From Pseudomonas uvaldensis (lineage in GTDB: Bacteria > Pseudomonadota > Gammaproteobacteria > Pseudomonadales > Pseudomonadaceae), in the NCBI RefSeq assembly GCF_021271205.1, contig NZ_JAIWKS010000002.1:558001-622000 (forward strand): DNA of 64,000 nt, given 5' to 3'. The notes below the pieces were generated by a model. That model was not told the origin of the DNA. It saw only the letters and a list, made by a program, of their open reading frames with translations, and did no database searches. The position numbers were made by a program, and so were the translations under genes. This document shows positions 52,686-61,416 of the stretch, piece by piece. Position 1 is the first letter of the stretch. Every line of letters begins with the position of its first letter.

Positions 52686-53795
52686 CTATTGCACAATGAG
52701 TTCGGCGTGCAAAGCGCCCGCCTGTTTGATGGCTTGCAGCACAGTGATCACTTCCCGCGTACTCAATCGAACCTGATTGAGGGCCTTGACCAGATCTCCC
52801 ACCGTCGCGCCCTCGGCCAGTTTCACCGGGCCATGTTCTTCTTCGTTCACGGTCAACTCGGTGTCCGGCACGACCACCGTCCCAACGCTCGGCCCGGTCC
52901 GTGCAACCCAGGAAGGCTGTGATACCTGGAATTTTGTACTGATCACGACGCTCAACGCCCCCTGGGAAATGCTCACCTCGCCCAAACGGACATTGGCACC
53001 TGCCACGACCGTGCCGGTTCGCTCATTGACGACGACCCGGGCGGCATAATCCGGCGCCACCGAAACGTCCTGAACTCGCGATATCAATCGGGGAACGGTC
53101 ATACCAGGCGTGACGGGCACTTCGACTTTTGCAGCATGCACGACACGCACGCCGGGAATTCCCAGTTCCCGACTCAAGGCGTCGGCGATACGTTGCGCAG
53201 TGGTGTAATCGGGCTCATTCAGAATCAGCACCAGACGCCTCGAAACCTCGTCACTTTCGGAGAAGGCCGAACGCTCGACGCTGGCACCCCGCGGGATACG
53301 CCCGACCGTCGGATGATTCTTCTGGACGGAGTTGGAATTGGCTTCAAAGACGTAGCCGCCGACCGACATCGGCCCTTGTGCCAGGGCATAGAGTCTTTCG
53401 TCGGGGCCGTACAGCGGGGTCATTAGCAGCGTGCCCCCCAGCAGGCTGCGCGCATCGCCCAGGGACGAAACCTCGACGTCCAGCTTGTCTCCCGACTCAC
53501 TGAAGGAACGCAAATTGCCGGTCACCATTACCGCCGCCGTGTTGCGGGTATTGAGGTCGCCGTCGGCAACATTCACGTTGAAGTTCTTCAGGGTATTGAC
53601 CAGCGACTGGCGCGTGGCGCGGTTGCGGTCGGTATCGCCCGTTCCGGCCAGCCCCACCACCAGGCCGTAGCCGATGATGGAGTAGTCCCGTACGCCTTGA
53701 ATACGCGTCAGTTCCTTGATCCTTACATCGGCGGACACAGGTTGCAGCCAAAGGGCGAGCAACACGCCTGGCAGCATTCGGGCAAGCATTTTCAT
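52686..53795 (-). CDS. flgI: P-ring protein FlgI
   Basis: A 369-residue P-ring protein with a signal peptide (LPGVLLALWLQPVSA before DVRIKEL) and the strongly conserved RIQGVRDYSIIGYGLVVGLAGTGD, NVNVADGDLNTRNTAAVMVTG and late GATVGDLVKALNQVRLSTRE. It forms the ring in the peptidoglycan layer around the rod. ATG at 53795 overlaps flgH by 4 bp; a GTG at 53810 is less likely. Its presence implies a rod crossing the wall. Confidence 0.96.
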   Translation of the reverse strand: MKMLARMLPGVLLALWLQPVSADVRIKELTRIQGVRDYSIIGYGLVVGLAGTGDTDRNRATRQSLVNTLKNFNVNVADGDLNTRNTAAVMVTGNLRSFSESGDKLDVEVSSLGDARSLLGGTLLMTPLYGPDERLYALAQGPMSVGGYVFEANSNSVQKNHPTVGRIPRGASVERSAFSESDEVSRRLVLILNEPDYTTAQRIADALSRELGIPGVRVVHAAKVEVPVTPGMTVPRLISRVQDVSVAPDYAARVVVNERTGTVVAGANVRLGEVSISQGALSVVISTKFQVSQPSWVARTGPSVGTVVVPDTELTVNEEEHGPVKLAEGATVGDLVKALNQVRLSTREVITVLQAIKQAGALHAELIVQ

Positions 53796-54370
53796 AGGAT
53801 CCGCAACCACTTGAGCACTCGGAAGACGATGTTCTGTTTCTGTGCATCGGTCACGACACCGTCACCGACGATGTCGATCTGTGCGTCTGCCAGACGATAG
53901 GACAGCACCGTGTTGTTGTAGGCGATGTCGTCCGGCCGAACCAGGCCGGTAATCCTTACCTGCTGCTTCTCATCATTGACCGTCACCCGTTGCTCGCCAC
54001 TGACGCGCAGCAACCCCTCGGGCAACTGCTCGATGATCCGCACCGAGACGTTTGTACGAATCTGTCCACTGCGGTTGGTCTGTCCAGCGCCATTGGTGTC
54101 GCCCCGCAAGCCCAGGCTCGCTTGATGGGTATTGCTGTCCAAGCCTGTGCGCGCAGAAATATCGGTGTTGCTGTCGGCACCGGTGCCGGCCGCGCTCTGG
54201 GCCGTGGTGGACTCCACTACCAGAACCGTCAGGGTGTCGCCCAGATGGAAACCACGACGGTCGCCCGTCAAGGACCGATAGCCATCGGGATCGATCAGAC
54301 TCTGGGCACAGGCCAGTGCTGGCAGCAACAGCAGGCCGAGCAATGCGATACGGGCCTCACCTCTCCACAT
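53792..54370 (-). CDS. flgH: L-ring protein FlgH
   Basis: A 192-residue outer-membrane ring protein: LIDPDGYRSLTGDRRGFHLGDTLTVLVVE, NVSVRIIEQLPEGLLRVSGEQRVTVNDE and RPDDIAYNNTVLSYRLADAQI in separate conserved blocks, ending VFRVLKWLRIL. The signal region LLLLPALACAQSL has a cysteine, but the -3 residue is alanine, so the lipobox is atypical and lipidation is uncertain. It is shorter than E. coli FlgH. ATG at 54370 overlaps flgA by 14 bp. Confidence 0.93.
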   Translation of the reverse strand: MWRGEARIALLGLLLLPALACAQSLIDPDGYRSLTGDRRGFHLGDTLTVLVVESTTAQSAAGTGADSNTDISARTGLDSNTHQASLGLRGDTNGAGQTNRSGQIRTNVSVRIIEQLPEGLLRVSGEQRVTVNDEKQQVRITGLVRPDDIAYNNTVLSYRLADAQIDIVGDGVVTDAQKQNIVFRVLKWLRIL

Positions 54371-55049
54371 GGACTTCTCCTTTGCCGGCCACCACCGCCA
54401 ACAGGCTCGACTCCGCACCTTCGAGCATGATCGGTACGCGCTCCCCCAAGACACCCGGACGCAACGCTTTGCCTTCGGTGCGCAACATCAGGCCGGGGCC
54501 ATAAACCACCACGGTCACCGGAGCATCGCGATACACCAGCGGCTCAGCCTTGAGATGACGCTTGAGCACTGGCATGCCGGCATTGACCGACTGGTTCAGC
54601 CACTGGCCGGTGATGTCGCTGGGTAGATCGATGGGCGACAGTTGCGCCGTCGCCAGGTCGACCCGTTCAAGACGCGGCTGGGCATCGCCCACAGCTTGAT
54701 CCGCCCGACCGTTGCGGCCATAGACCCAAGCCTGTTTCCAGGCGTGGACCTTGAACCACACCGTGATCACACTGGGTCGATCATGGCCGCACACCGTGCC
54801 ACTGAAAGCGACCGGCACACGACTGCGAATGCCCTGGCTCAACACCTTGATCTGCGGCCTGATCATGGACGGGAGCTCACCGATAGGCGTGAGCTGAAAC
54901 TCGACCTCTTGCGTCGCCAGCTGTGTCTGGACGCTTTGCACCGCCCCGGTCAGCCCTACGGCATCGCAATCGACGCCGGTCGCTGCCACGGCATGGCCGC
55001 CACTGACGACGATCCACAGGCCAATCCCGGCCATCCAATGGCTATGCAT
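54357..55049 (-). CDS. flgA: P-ring assembly chaperone FlgA
   Basis: A 230-residue periplasmic protein with a signal peptide (ending near GGHAVAA before TGVDCD). Two cysteines (C28, C90 approximately) may form a disulphide. The SAF-like C-terminal domain contains LERVDLATAQLSPIDLPSDI, NAGMPVLKRHLKAEPLV, YGPGLMLRTEGKALRPGVLGE. It guides FlgI assembly. The ATG at 55049 is chosen over a TTG at 55055. The stop overlaps flgH. Confidence 0.9.
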   Translation of the reverse strand: MHSHWMAGIGLWIVVSGGHAVAATGVDCDAVGLTGAVQSVQTQLATQEVEFQLTPIGELPSMIRPQIKVLSQGIRSRVPVAFSGTVCGHDRPSVITVWFKVHAWKQAWVYGRNGRADQAVGDAQPRLERVDLATAQLSPIDLPSDITGQWLNQSVNAGMPVLKRHLKAEPLVYRDAPVTVVVYGPGLMLRTEGKALRPGVLGERVPIMLEGAESSLLAVVAGKGEVHVER

Positions 55050-55051
55050 GA

Positions 55052-55825
55052 TCAACGGCGCAGGTTATTGATGGTTTCGAGAATCTGATCGCTGGCTTGC
55101 AGCAATCGCGCATTCATCTGGTACGCCCGCTGAGCCAGTACCAATCCGCTCATCTCATCGATCAGATTGACGTTCGACATCTCGACATACCCTTGCAACA
55201 GGACGCCCTGGCCATCTCGACCAGGCTCGGCATAGATGGCCTCTCCACTGGCCTGCGTCGGTCGATAGAGACCGTCGCTGAGTTTCGTCAAGGCCTCGGC
55301 ACTGGCGAAATTGGCCAGTTGCACCTGCCCGACGTTAATGATTTCTCCCGTCTCTGTGATGGTCGCCTGGACCTCGCCATTCTGTTTGATCACCAGGTTG
55401 CGTGCATCCGGCGGAATACGAAGATCGGCCGTCAGCGTTTGCCCGTCCGGCATTGCCAGCTGACCTTCGCCGTCGAGGTGAAAACGGCCTGCACGTGTGT
55501 AGGCCAACTCACCGGTAGGCAACGCGACTTCAAAGAAACCATCGCCCTGGATTGCCAGGTCCAACGCATTGCCGCTTTCACGGACAGTCCCCGGACTGAA
55601 TACCTGGCTTGGCTGAGAAGCCTGGATACCGGCGCCGGTCAGCAAACTTTCGGTCATGCCGCCACCGTCGTCACGCGTCCCCACCTCACGAACCATGTCG
55701 TGGAAATCCACCTGACTGCGCTTGTACCCAATGGTCTGCATGTTCGCGACGTTGTTCGAGATGCTGTCGATCCATGCCTGGTTAGCGGTCAGCCCGGAGC
55801 TGGCAATACTCAATGAATCAATCAC
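55052..55825 (-). CDS. flgG: Distal rod protein FlgG
   Basis: A 257-residue distal rod protein: LSIASSGLTANQAWIDSISN, then NVANMQTIGYKRSQVDFHD at the N-terminus; ALDLAIQGDGFFEVALPTGE, YTRAGRFHLDGEGQL; and the C-terminal YVEMSNVNLIDEMSGLVLAQ plus RAYQMNARLLQASDQILETI. All rod motifs are intact. GTG start at 55825. It lies 15 bp after flgF. Confidence 0.95.
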   Translation of the reverse strand: MIDSLSIASSGLTANQAWIDSISNNVANMQTIGYKRSQVDFHDMVREVGTRDDGGGMTESLLTGAGIQASQPSQVFSPGTVRESGNALDLAIQGDGFFEVALPTGELAYTRAGRFHLDGEGQLAMPDGQTLTADLRIPPDARNLVIKQNGEVQATITETGEIINVGQVQLANFASAEALTKLSDGLYRPTQASGEAIYAEPGRDGQGVLLQGYVEMSNVNLIDEMSGLVLAQRAYQMNARLLQASDQILETINNLRR

Positions 55826-55840
55826 AATCCCACTTCCTGA

Positions 55841-56566
55841 TCAGTTCTTGCCGATTTGGTTGATACCGCTGTTGAGCATGCCGTCGTAAGCCGACAGCGC
55901 ACGCTGCATCGTTTCCACATGCCGTGACACTTCCATCATCTTCACCATGTCGGCGCCCATGGCCGCATTCGAGCGTTCCAGCAGCCCCTGGTGGACAACG
56001 AAACTTTTCGCGGGGGTGGCCGCCGTACTGGTCGCATACAATCCATCCCCAACGGCGAGCAGCTGCTGGGGATTCTCAACGCGCACCACACTCAGTCGGC
56101 CCACTGGTCGGTCATCGACACTGACCTGACCGCCCGCATCGACCTTCAATACGCCACCCGCGACTTGCAGCGGGCCTTCGTCTGCCAATACGGGATAGCC
56201 CGCCTTGCTCACCAGATAACCGTTGTTGTCGACCTGAAAACGCCCGTCGCGACTCAACAACACGCCGCCAGGCGTCTTCAGCGCAAACCAGCCCTCCCCC
56301 GACAAAGCCAGGTCCGTAACGCGCCCTGTATGTTGCAGTGCGCCTCCGTCTGTGCTGATCCAGGTCTGCGCCTGAATGTCATTGAGCCCCGCGTTGACGC
56401 CGATGACGCCCGCATCGGCACCCATGACGTTGGCCCCCGTGACATTGAACGTGCGTTCAGCCTTGTAGCCATACGTGTTGGCGTTGGCGACGTTCTGCGA
56501 CACGGCTTTGAGATTGTCGATATCACGCTGGATGACCCCAGCCAGTTGCATGATCAAGTCGCTCAT
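55841..56566 (-). CDS. flgF: Proximal rod protein FlgF
   Basis: A 241-residue rod protein with DIDNLKAVSQNVANANTYGYKAE at the N-terminus, LALSGEGWFALKTPGGVLLSRDGRF in the middle and a C-terminal LERSNAAMGADMVKMMEVSR helix. It is clearly distinct from FlgG but shares the rod/hook fold. Its start overlaps the flhA stop by 4 bp (ATGA). Confidence 0.92.
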   Translation of the reverse strand: MSDLIMQLAGVIQRDIDNLKAVSQNVANANTYGYKAERTFNVTGANVMGADAGVIGVNAGLNDIQAQTWISTDGGALQHTGRVTDLALSGEGWFALKTPGGVLLSRDGRFQVDNNGYLVSKAGYPVLADEGPLQVAGGVLKVDAGGQVSVDDRPVGRLSVVRVENPQQLLAVGDGLYATSTAATPAKSFVVHQGLLERSNAAMGADMVKMMEVSRHVETMQRALSAYDGMLNSGINQIGKN

Positions 56567-58650
56567 GGGGACTCCAGACTGGGGAAGCCGGGCAGATCAA
56601 TCATGCCCGCCGAGGTGACGCGTGCGTGCTGTCCGACTTCGTTCACCGACAGCACCGCCATGTGCGGAACAGCCCGCGACATGAAAGCCCGTAAGACCCG
56701 CCGTAACGGCGCCGCGCACAACAGCACCGGTTGTTTGTTGCTGCTTAGTTGCCGCTCTGCCTCGCGTGCGACGGTGGTGACAAACCGTTCCAGCTCCTGG
56801 GCTGGCAGCAACGCCGATTGCAGCCCCTCGCGAGGACGCGCCGCGGCGAGCATGTAACCCTCCAACTGCGGCGCGATCGTGAATACGTTCAATTCCCCGT
56901 TCTTGTCGACCAGACGCTCATACAGCGCCGCGCCCAGGCGTTCGCGAACCCGCTCGACGAGATCCTCGGCATTCTTGAGGCTTCGTCCGGCGTCCACCAA
57001 CACCTCGAGAATGGTTTCAAGGTTACGGATCGACACCTGCTCACGCAGCAGCAATTGCAGTACGCGTTGGATGTCCGAATAACTGAGCACCTGGGGCACC
57101 AGTTCATCCACCAGACTGCCCAGGCCTGCACGTTTCTTTTCGATCAGTCGCTCGGTTTCCGCACGAGTGAGAAACTCAGGCGCATACCGACGCGCCAGTT
57201 CGGATAAATGCGTTAACAGGACGGTATCGGGTTCAACCAGGGTATACCCGGCAGTGCGCGCCTGGGTGCGTTGCGCCACATCGATCCAAAGGGCCTTGAG
57301 GCCATAGGTAGGCTCCTTGGTCTCCCGCCCTTCGAGCGCCAGCGTCACGCCACCGGGATTGATCGCCAGCAACTTATCGAACTCCAGCTCACCCGCCGCA
57401 ATCGTCGCCCCTTGCACACAGACCTGATAGGTGCCGTTGGCGAGCTTCTTGTCGGCATGCACATTGAGCTGCGGCAAGGCAAAACCGTAATCCTTGGCGA
57501 ACTGCTTGCGCAGGTTGTCGATGCGCAAACTCAACGTACTGGTAGCCGCCAGAACATGGGTAGCCAGATCAGTGCTCAAGCGTAGCTCGAACGCATCGGT
57601 GTTCATCAGCGCATAGACATCACCTGATTCACCTTCTTGTCCTGGTGACGATTCGCTGCTGTCCGGGCTGTCGCCTTCATTGACCTTGCGCCGCAATCGA
57701 CGGTAGGAAAGCCAGGCTGCCGAAGCAAACCCCATGAACAGCATCATCAGCGGAATCAAAGGCAACCCAGGCATCATCGCCAGGAAGAGAGTCACCAGCG
57801 CGACGACGACCAGGGTCTTCGGATAGGCCGAGACCTGTCGTCCCAACTCGGGACCCAGGCGTGCATCCGTCGCAGCCCGGGTGATGATGATCCCGGCAGC
57901 CACCGCGATGATCAGCGACGGGATCTGCGTCACGATGCCGTCGCCTACCGTCAGTAATGTGTAGTGATGCAGGGCATCGCCCCAGCTCTGACCTTTTTGC
58001 AGAATGCCGACCGACAAGCCGCCGATGATGTTGATCGCGATGATCACGATGCCGGCAATCGCGTCGCCTTTGACAAACTTGGACGCCCCATCCATGGCGC
58101 CGTAGAAATTCGATTCACGTTCCAGCTGGCTACGACGGCGCTTGGCCTCGTCCTGGTCGATGATGCCCATGTTCAAATCGGCATCGATGCTCATCTGTTT
58201 ACCCGGCAAGGAGTCCAGGGTGAACCGAGCGGCGACCTCGGCCACGCGCTGGGCACCGCTGGTGACCACCACGTATTGCACGACCACCAGGATCAGGAAG
58301 ACCACGAATCCGATCACATAATTGCCGCCTACGACATGAGTCCCTACTGCTGCGATGACCAGTCCGGCATCCCCATCCGTCAGGATCAACCGCGTCGCGG
58401 AAATATTCAGTGCCAGGCGAAACAGGGTGGTCATCAGCAGCAGCGAGGGAAAGGTCGAGAAGCTCAAAGGCTTGTCGATGTCGAAGGTCACCAGCAGCAC
58501 CATCAGTGCGACGGCGAAGTTGGTCAGCAGCAACAGATCCAGCAGCCACGTCGGAATGGGCGTGAACAGCACCAGCAGGATTCCGATGACTGCCACCGCC
58601 AACAGCAAATCGCTGCCTTCGGAAAAAATCCGCGACATCAGTGGTTTCAT
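56563..58650 (-). CDS. flhA: Export apparatus protein FlhA
   Basis: A 695-residue export-gate protein. About eight membrane spans in the first 320 residues include the family motif FTLDSLPGKQMSIDADLNMG. A large cytoplasmic domain follows, with DTVLLTHLSELARRYAPEFL and VDELVPQVLSYSDIQRVLQLLLREQVSIRN in two conserved blocks. Length and motifs match functional FlhA. It forms the nonameric ring that receives substrates. Overlaps flhB by 4 bp. Confidence 0.96.
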   Translation of the reverse strand: MKPLMSRIFSEGSDLLLAVAVIGILLVLFTPIPTWLLDLLLLTNFAVALMVLLVTFDIDKPLSFSTFPSLLLMTTLFRLALNISATRLILTDGDAGLVIAAVGTHVVGGNYVIGFVVFLILVVVQYVVVTSGAQRVAEVAARFTLDSLPGKQMSIDADLNMGIIDQDEAKRRRSQLERESNFYGAMDGASKFVKGDAIAGIVIIAINIIGGLSVGILQKGQSWGDALHHYTLLTVGDGIVTQIPSLIIAVAAGIIITRAATDARLGPELGRQVSAYPKTLVVVALVTLFLAMMPGLPLIPLMMLFMGFASAAWLSYRRLRRKVNEGDSPDSSESSPGQEGESGDVYALMNTDAFELRLSTDLATHVLAATSTLSLRIDNLRKQFAKDYGFALPQLNVHADKKLANGTYQVCVQGATIAAGELEFDKLLAINPGGVTLALEGRETKEPTYGLKALWIDVAQRTQARTAGYTLVEPDTVLLTHLSELARRYAPEFLTRAETERLIEKKRAGLGSLVDELVPQVLSYSDIQRVLQLLLREQVSIRNLETILEVLVDAGRSLKNAEDLVERVRERLGAALYERLVDKNGELNVFTIAPQLEGYMLAAARPREGLQSALLPAQELERFVTTVAREAERQLSSNKQPVLLCAAPLRRVLRAFMSRAVPHMAVLSVNEVGQHARVTSAGMIDLPGFPSLESP

Positions 58651-59720
58651 GGCGCGAGCACCTTGTTGCCAGGCAATGCGATCACCCAGCGGTAAACCCG
58701 CGCCACGTCGGTCTGAGTCGAGTCCGGAATGGCTGAGTCAACCCGCGCCAAGGCATGCAGCGTGCGCGCCAAGGGCGGGCGACGCAAAACAGGAATCCGG
58801 TGCTTCCTGGCGATATGACAAATGCGTCGTGCATGAAGCCCTCGCCCCATGGCCAACACCTTCGGCGCGAGCATACTCGCGGGCCGGTACTGCAGCGCCA
58901 CGGCGTAGTGGGTCGGGTTGGTGATGATGACGTCGGCGTCCTTCACCTGGCCGAGTGCGGCAACCTTCTTCAGAAGCGCCTGCTGGATACTCCTGCGCTT
59001 GGAACGAACCTCGGGATCACCCTCGCGCCGCCGATGCTCGTCTTTCGTTTCCCGTCGACTCATCCGCATCTGTCGGCCGAATTCGCGTCGCGAATACCAG
59101 ATGTCGAACAGCGCAGCCGCAGCCATCACTGCCAATACCGTGAAACCCAACTGCATCAACAGCTGCTTGCTGGCCTGAGGCAACTCCAGCGGCGATATCG
59201 TCGCCATGCCCAACAGCTGCGGCAGCAGACTCTGAAACAGGTAATACAGGACCAGCGCGAACAACCCACCCTTGACTAACACTTTGATCAGCTCGACGAA
59301 CATGCGACGAGAAAAAATCTTCTTCAGCCCCTGGATCGGGTGGAGTCGCTTGAAGTCAGGCTTCAACGCCGTCATCGAAAAGACCGGGCCGCTGAAGAGC
59401 AGGTTGGTCAGGATCGCCACCAGAATCAGCGCACCGATCAACGGCAATAAACCGTAGACCACCTGCCGCACGCTGTACCCACCCTGCTCGCCCAGAAAAC
59501 CGAAGCCCTGCCCCAACTGCCCGGCATTACCCAGCCACCAATGGGTATGAGAGGCGATGACGCTGGCCAACGGATAGGCAATGGCCGAGAAAGCCATCAG
59601 GAATGTCAACAGCATGACGAAGGACAAAAGATCGGGGCTGCGAGGGACTTGCCCTTTCTTGCGTGCCTCTTCGAGCTTATAGGGCGTGGCCTCTTCGCTC
59701 TTGTCCTGCTGATCGCTCAT
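58647..59720 (-). CDS. flhB: Export apparatus switch protein FlhB
   Basis: A 357-residue protein starting MSDQQDKSEEATPYKLEEAR, with KKGQVPRSPDL as in FlhB, four membrane spans and a cytoplasmic domain carrying the autocleavage motif NPTHYAVAL (about residue 270). The frame continues upstream to 60101, but the ATG at 59720 has AGGTG six bases before it and overlaps the fliR stop by 4 bp. An intact NPTH implies that the substrate-specificity switch is possible. Confidence 0.96.
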   Translation of the reverse strand: MSDQQDKSEEATPYKLEEARKKGQVPRSPDLLSFVMLLTFLMAFSAIAYPLASVIASHTHWWLGNAGQLGQGFGFLGEQGGYSVRQVVYGLLPLIGALILVAILTNLLFSGPVFSMTALKPDFKRLHPIQGLKKIFSRRMFVELIKVLVKGGLFALVLYYLFQSLLPQLLGMATISPLELPQASKQLLMQLGFTVLAVMAAAALFDIWYSRREFGRQMRMSRRETKDEHRRREGDPEVRSKRRSIQQALLKKVAALGQVKDADVIITNPTHYAVALQYRPASMLAPKVLAMGRGLHARRICHIARKHRIPVLRRPPLARTLHALARVDSAIPDSTQTDVARVYRWVIALPGNKVLAP

Positions 59721-60460
59721 TGAACACCTGCCGGCGCAAGGGCGAATTGCAAGGCGTGTTCGATCAGTAGCGGCAGGCGCTGCACGATCATCGGCAGGGT
59801 CAGGATAAAAATGAACACGCCCACGCCCAGCTTGAGGGGCAAGGACAAAAAATAGACATTGGCCTGGGGCATGGAGCGAGACAGAAACGCAAACGCGATA
59901 TCGATCAGCCATAACCCAAGTATGACGGGCACAACGATCATGAACGCCAACAGAAACTGCTGAGTCATGATCGTTGCCAACGACAGGGACAGCGTGGAAA
60001 GCGAAACACTGCCGGGCGGCACCGCAACCAGAAGCTGAGCAAACACCCTGAGCAGATCGTGATGCAGGTTGAGCACGATAAACAGAGCACCTAATGACCA
60101 CGCCAGCAACTCAGCCACCAAACCAGTCATATTGGAAGTGCCCGGATCGAAGACCCCCACCGCATTCAGGCCAATCTGGGTATCCACCAACTTACCGGCC
60201 ATATCAACCCCGGCGTGAGCCGCATGAAAACCGAACGCCATCAGCACACCCAGCGACAACTCCCCCAGCAACACGGGCAATGTGAAGATGGGCGTAGTCG
60301 TGACTGTCATGCTACTGGTCAACACGGCGGCCAACGCGAGTGCCAGAAGCAATCGCACAGTCAACGGAATACGCGAAAAGAACAGCACAGGCGACACCAC
60401 CACGAGCGGAATCAACCTGACCGACACGAGAAGCGCATTGAGAAAAAAAGAAGTCAGCAC
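59717..60460 (-). CDS. fliR: Export gate protein FliR
   Basis: A 247-residue membrane protein with five to six spans, including VRLIPLVVVSPVLFFSRIPLTVRLLLALAL and LLVAVPPGSVSLS (conserved FliR loop) and IAFAFLSRSMPQANVYFLSLPLKLGVGV in its separate conserved parts. One copy joins FliP5FliQ4 in the gate. GTG start at 60460; 19 bp after fliQ. Confidence 0.95.
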   Translation of the reverse strand: MLTSFFLNALLVSVRLIPLVVVSPVLFFSRIPLTVRLLLALALAAVLTSSMTVTTTPIFTLPVLLGELSLGVLMAFGFHAAHAGVDMAGKLVDTQIGLNAVGVFDPGTSNMTGLVAELLAWSLGALFIVLNLHHDLLRVFAQLLVAVPPGSVSLSTLSLSLATIMTQQFLLAFMIVVPVILGLWLIDIAFAFLSRSMPQANVYFLSLPLKLGVGVFIFILTLPMIVQRLPLLIEHALQFALAPAGVQ

Positions 60461-60479
60461 AAATCACACACAAACAATG

Positions 60480-60743
60480 CTAGAAGCCAGCGGCCTGAGT
60501 TAATGCACTGAGTGCGAATTGTTTGAGGACCGTTAGCATCCAACTGCCAAAAACCAGCAGCATGACTACCGTCACGATCAGCTTGGGGATGAAGGTCAGG
60601 GTCATTTCCTGAATCTGGGTCGCGACTTGGAGAATGCTGATCAAAAGGCCGACGATCAGGATGGCGAGCAGCAAGGGAGCAGCCACCATTGCGGCGGTCA
60701 GGAGCGCTTCTTTGAGCGCGTAGAGCATGAAATCCTGCGTCAT
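60480..60743 (-). CDS. fliQ: Export gate protein FliQ
   Basis: An 87-residue protein with two membrane spans and the hallmark LLISILQVATQIQEMTLTFI followed by PKLIVTVVMLLVFGSWML. The ATG at 60743 is chosen because TTGGGG precedes it and length then equals other FliQ proteins; a TTG at 60770 adds nine residues. It is the first gene of the 25-gene run, so the operon promoter should lie between 60744 and 61007. Confidence 0.95.
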   Translation of the reverse strand: MTQDFMLYALKEALLTAAMVAAPLLLAILIVGLLISILQVATQIQEMTLTFIPKLIVTVVMLLVFGSWMLTVLKQFALSALTQAAGF

Positions 60744-60770
60744 CCATAACCCCAACTGAACTTGATTCAA

Positions 60771-60870
60771 GGTGCACTCTGGGCGCGCCTCAGCCTAAAT
60801 GGCAGATCGCCATGATTTTGCCATGGTAGCGATATAGTGTCATGGGATGCAACAGGATGTTACGCGATGA
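60771..60870. promoter_or_regulatory. Upstream region of the flagellar-type operon, copy A of a duplicated segment with dyad
   Basis: About 100 bp that recurs imperfectly at 61417-61516. It includes the exact 12-mer GCAGATCGCCAT (60802-60813) and an imperfect dyad GCAACA-GGA-TGTTAC (60849-60863). It lies directly before fliQ on the minus strand, so it probably contains the operon promoter and a regulator site. No convincing sigma-28 or sigma-54 box was found. Confidence 0.55.
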
Positions 60871-61007
60871 GGACGAATGGTGGTGGTTGCTTGGCTTAAC
60901 GGAGGCTCCGTACCAATCAGGAAAGCTCAGGCGCCCCGTGCGTCACCCTACGATGAAGCACCCGAGAGGACTCAATGCTGCACCGGGCGCAAGTTACCCA
61001 AACATAC

Positions 61008-61313
61008 TTACATTGAATTTTTATAGTAATCTTCAACTTTAAAAACTGCTTCACACAAAGTACCACTCACCGCCCACTGGCCAACTTCCCGATTCAACCC
61101 GAGGTCCATCGCCTGAGAAAAATCACATTTGGATGGCCTTGGGAGGCCGCCAGAAAGCGCCAACTTTCTAAAGCCCTTGAGGCTTTTTATCGTCATTTCA
61201 GCAGCCTGAATAATAAAGGGATCTTTAGTGTCGAATTTATTATTTTCCGCAATGGAAATAGCGACATCAAGCAACTGCACGAAATCTGCCACAGCAACAT
61301 CACCAGCGATCAT
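61008..61313 (-). CDS. Orphan 101-aa protein upstream of the flagellar-type operon
   Basis: I do not recognise this protein. It is 101 residues, acidic to neutral and mostly helical by appearance (VADFVQLLDVAISIAENN, IIQAAEMTIKSLKGFRKLAL, GQWAVSGTLCEAVFKVEDYY), with two cysteines and no signal peptide or membrane span. GGAG lies about seven bases before the ATG at 61313. It is more AT-rich than the flagellar genes. It lies between two copies of a duplicated control region and on the same strand as the operon, so co-expression and a role as chaperone or regulator are possible but unproven. Confidence 0.6.
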   Translation of the reverse strand: MIAGDVAVADFVQLLDVAISIAENNKFDTKDPFIIQAAEMTIKSLKGFRKLALSGGLPRPSKCDFSQAMDLGLNREVGQWAVSGTLCEAVFKVEDYYKNSM

Positions 61314-61416
61314 CTACGCACTCCGCATCCTTCAATGACCCAGAGGATCAAAATATATAAAACGCTCTCGAATGTTTAATCTACCTAGCATTACTTACTC
61401 ATTGCGTTTTACAACA

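Noticed and set aside
59721..60101. N-terminal extension of the flhB frame
   Set aside because: It overlaps fliR, lacks FlhB similarity, and the ATG at 59720 has a ribosome-binding site and the conserved FlhB N-terminus.
42028..60743. Virulence (needle-type) T3SS
   Set aside because: FlgE, FlgD, rod proteins FlgBCFG and P/L ring proteins FlgI/FlgH are present, and no secretin, needle or translocon gene is seen.
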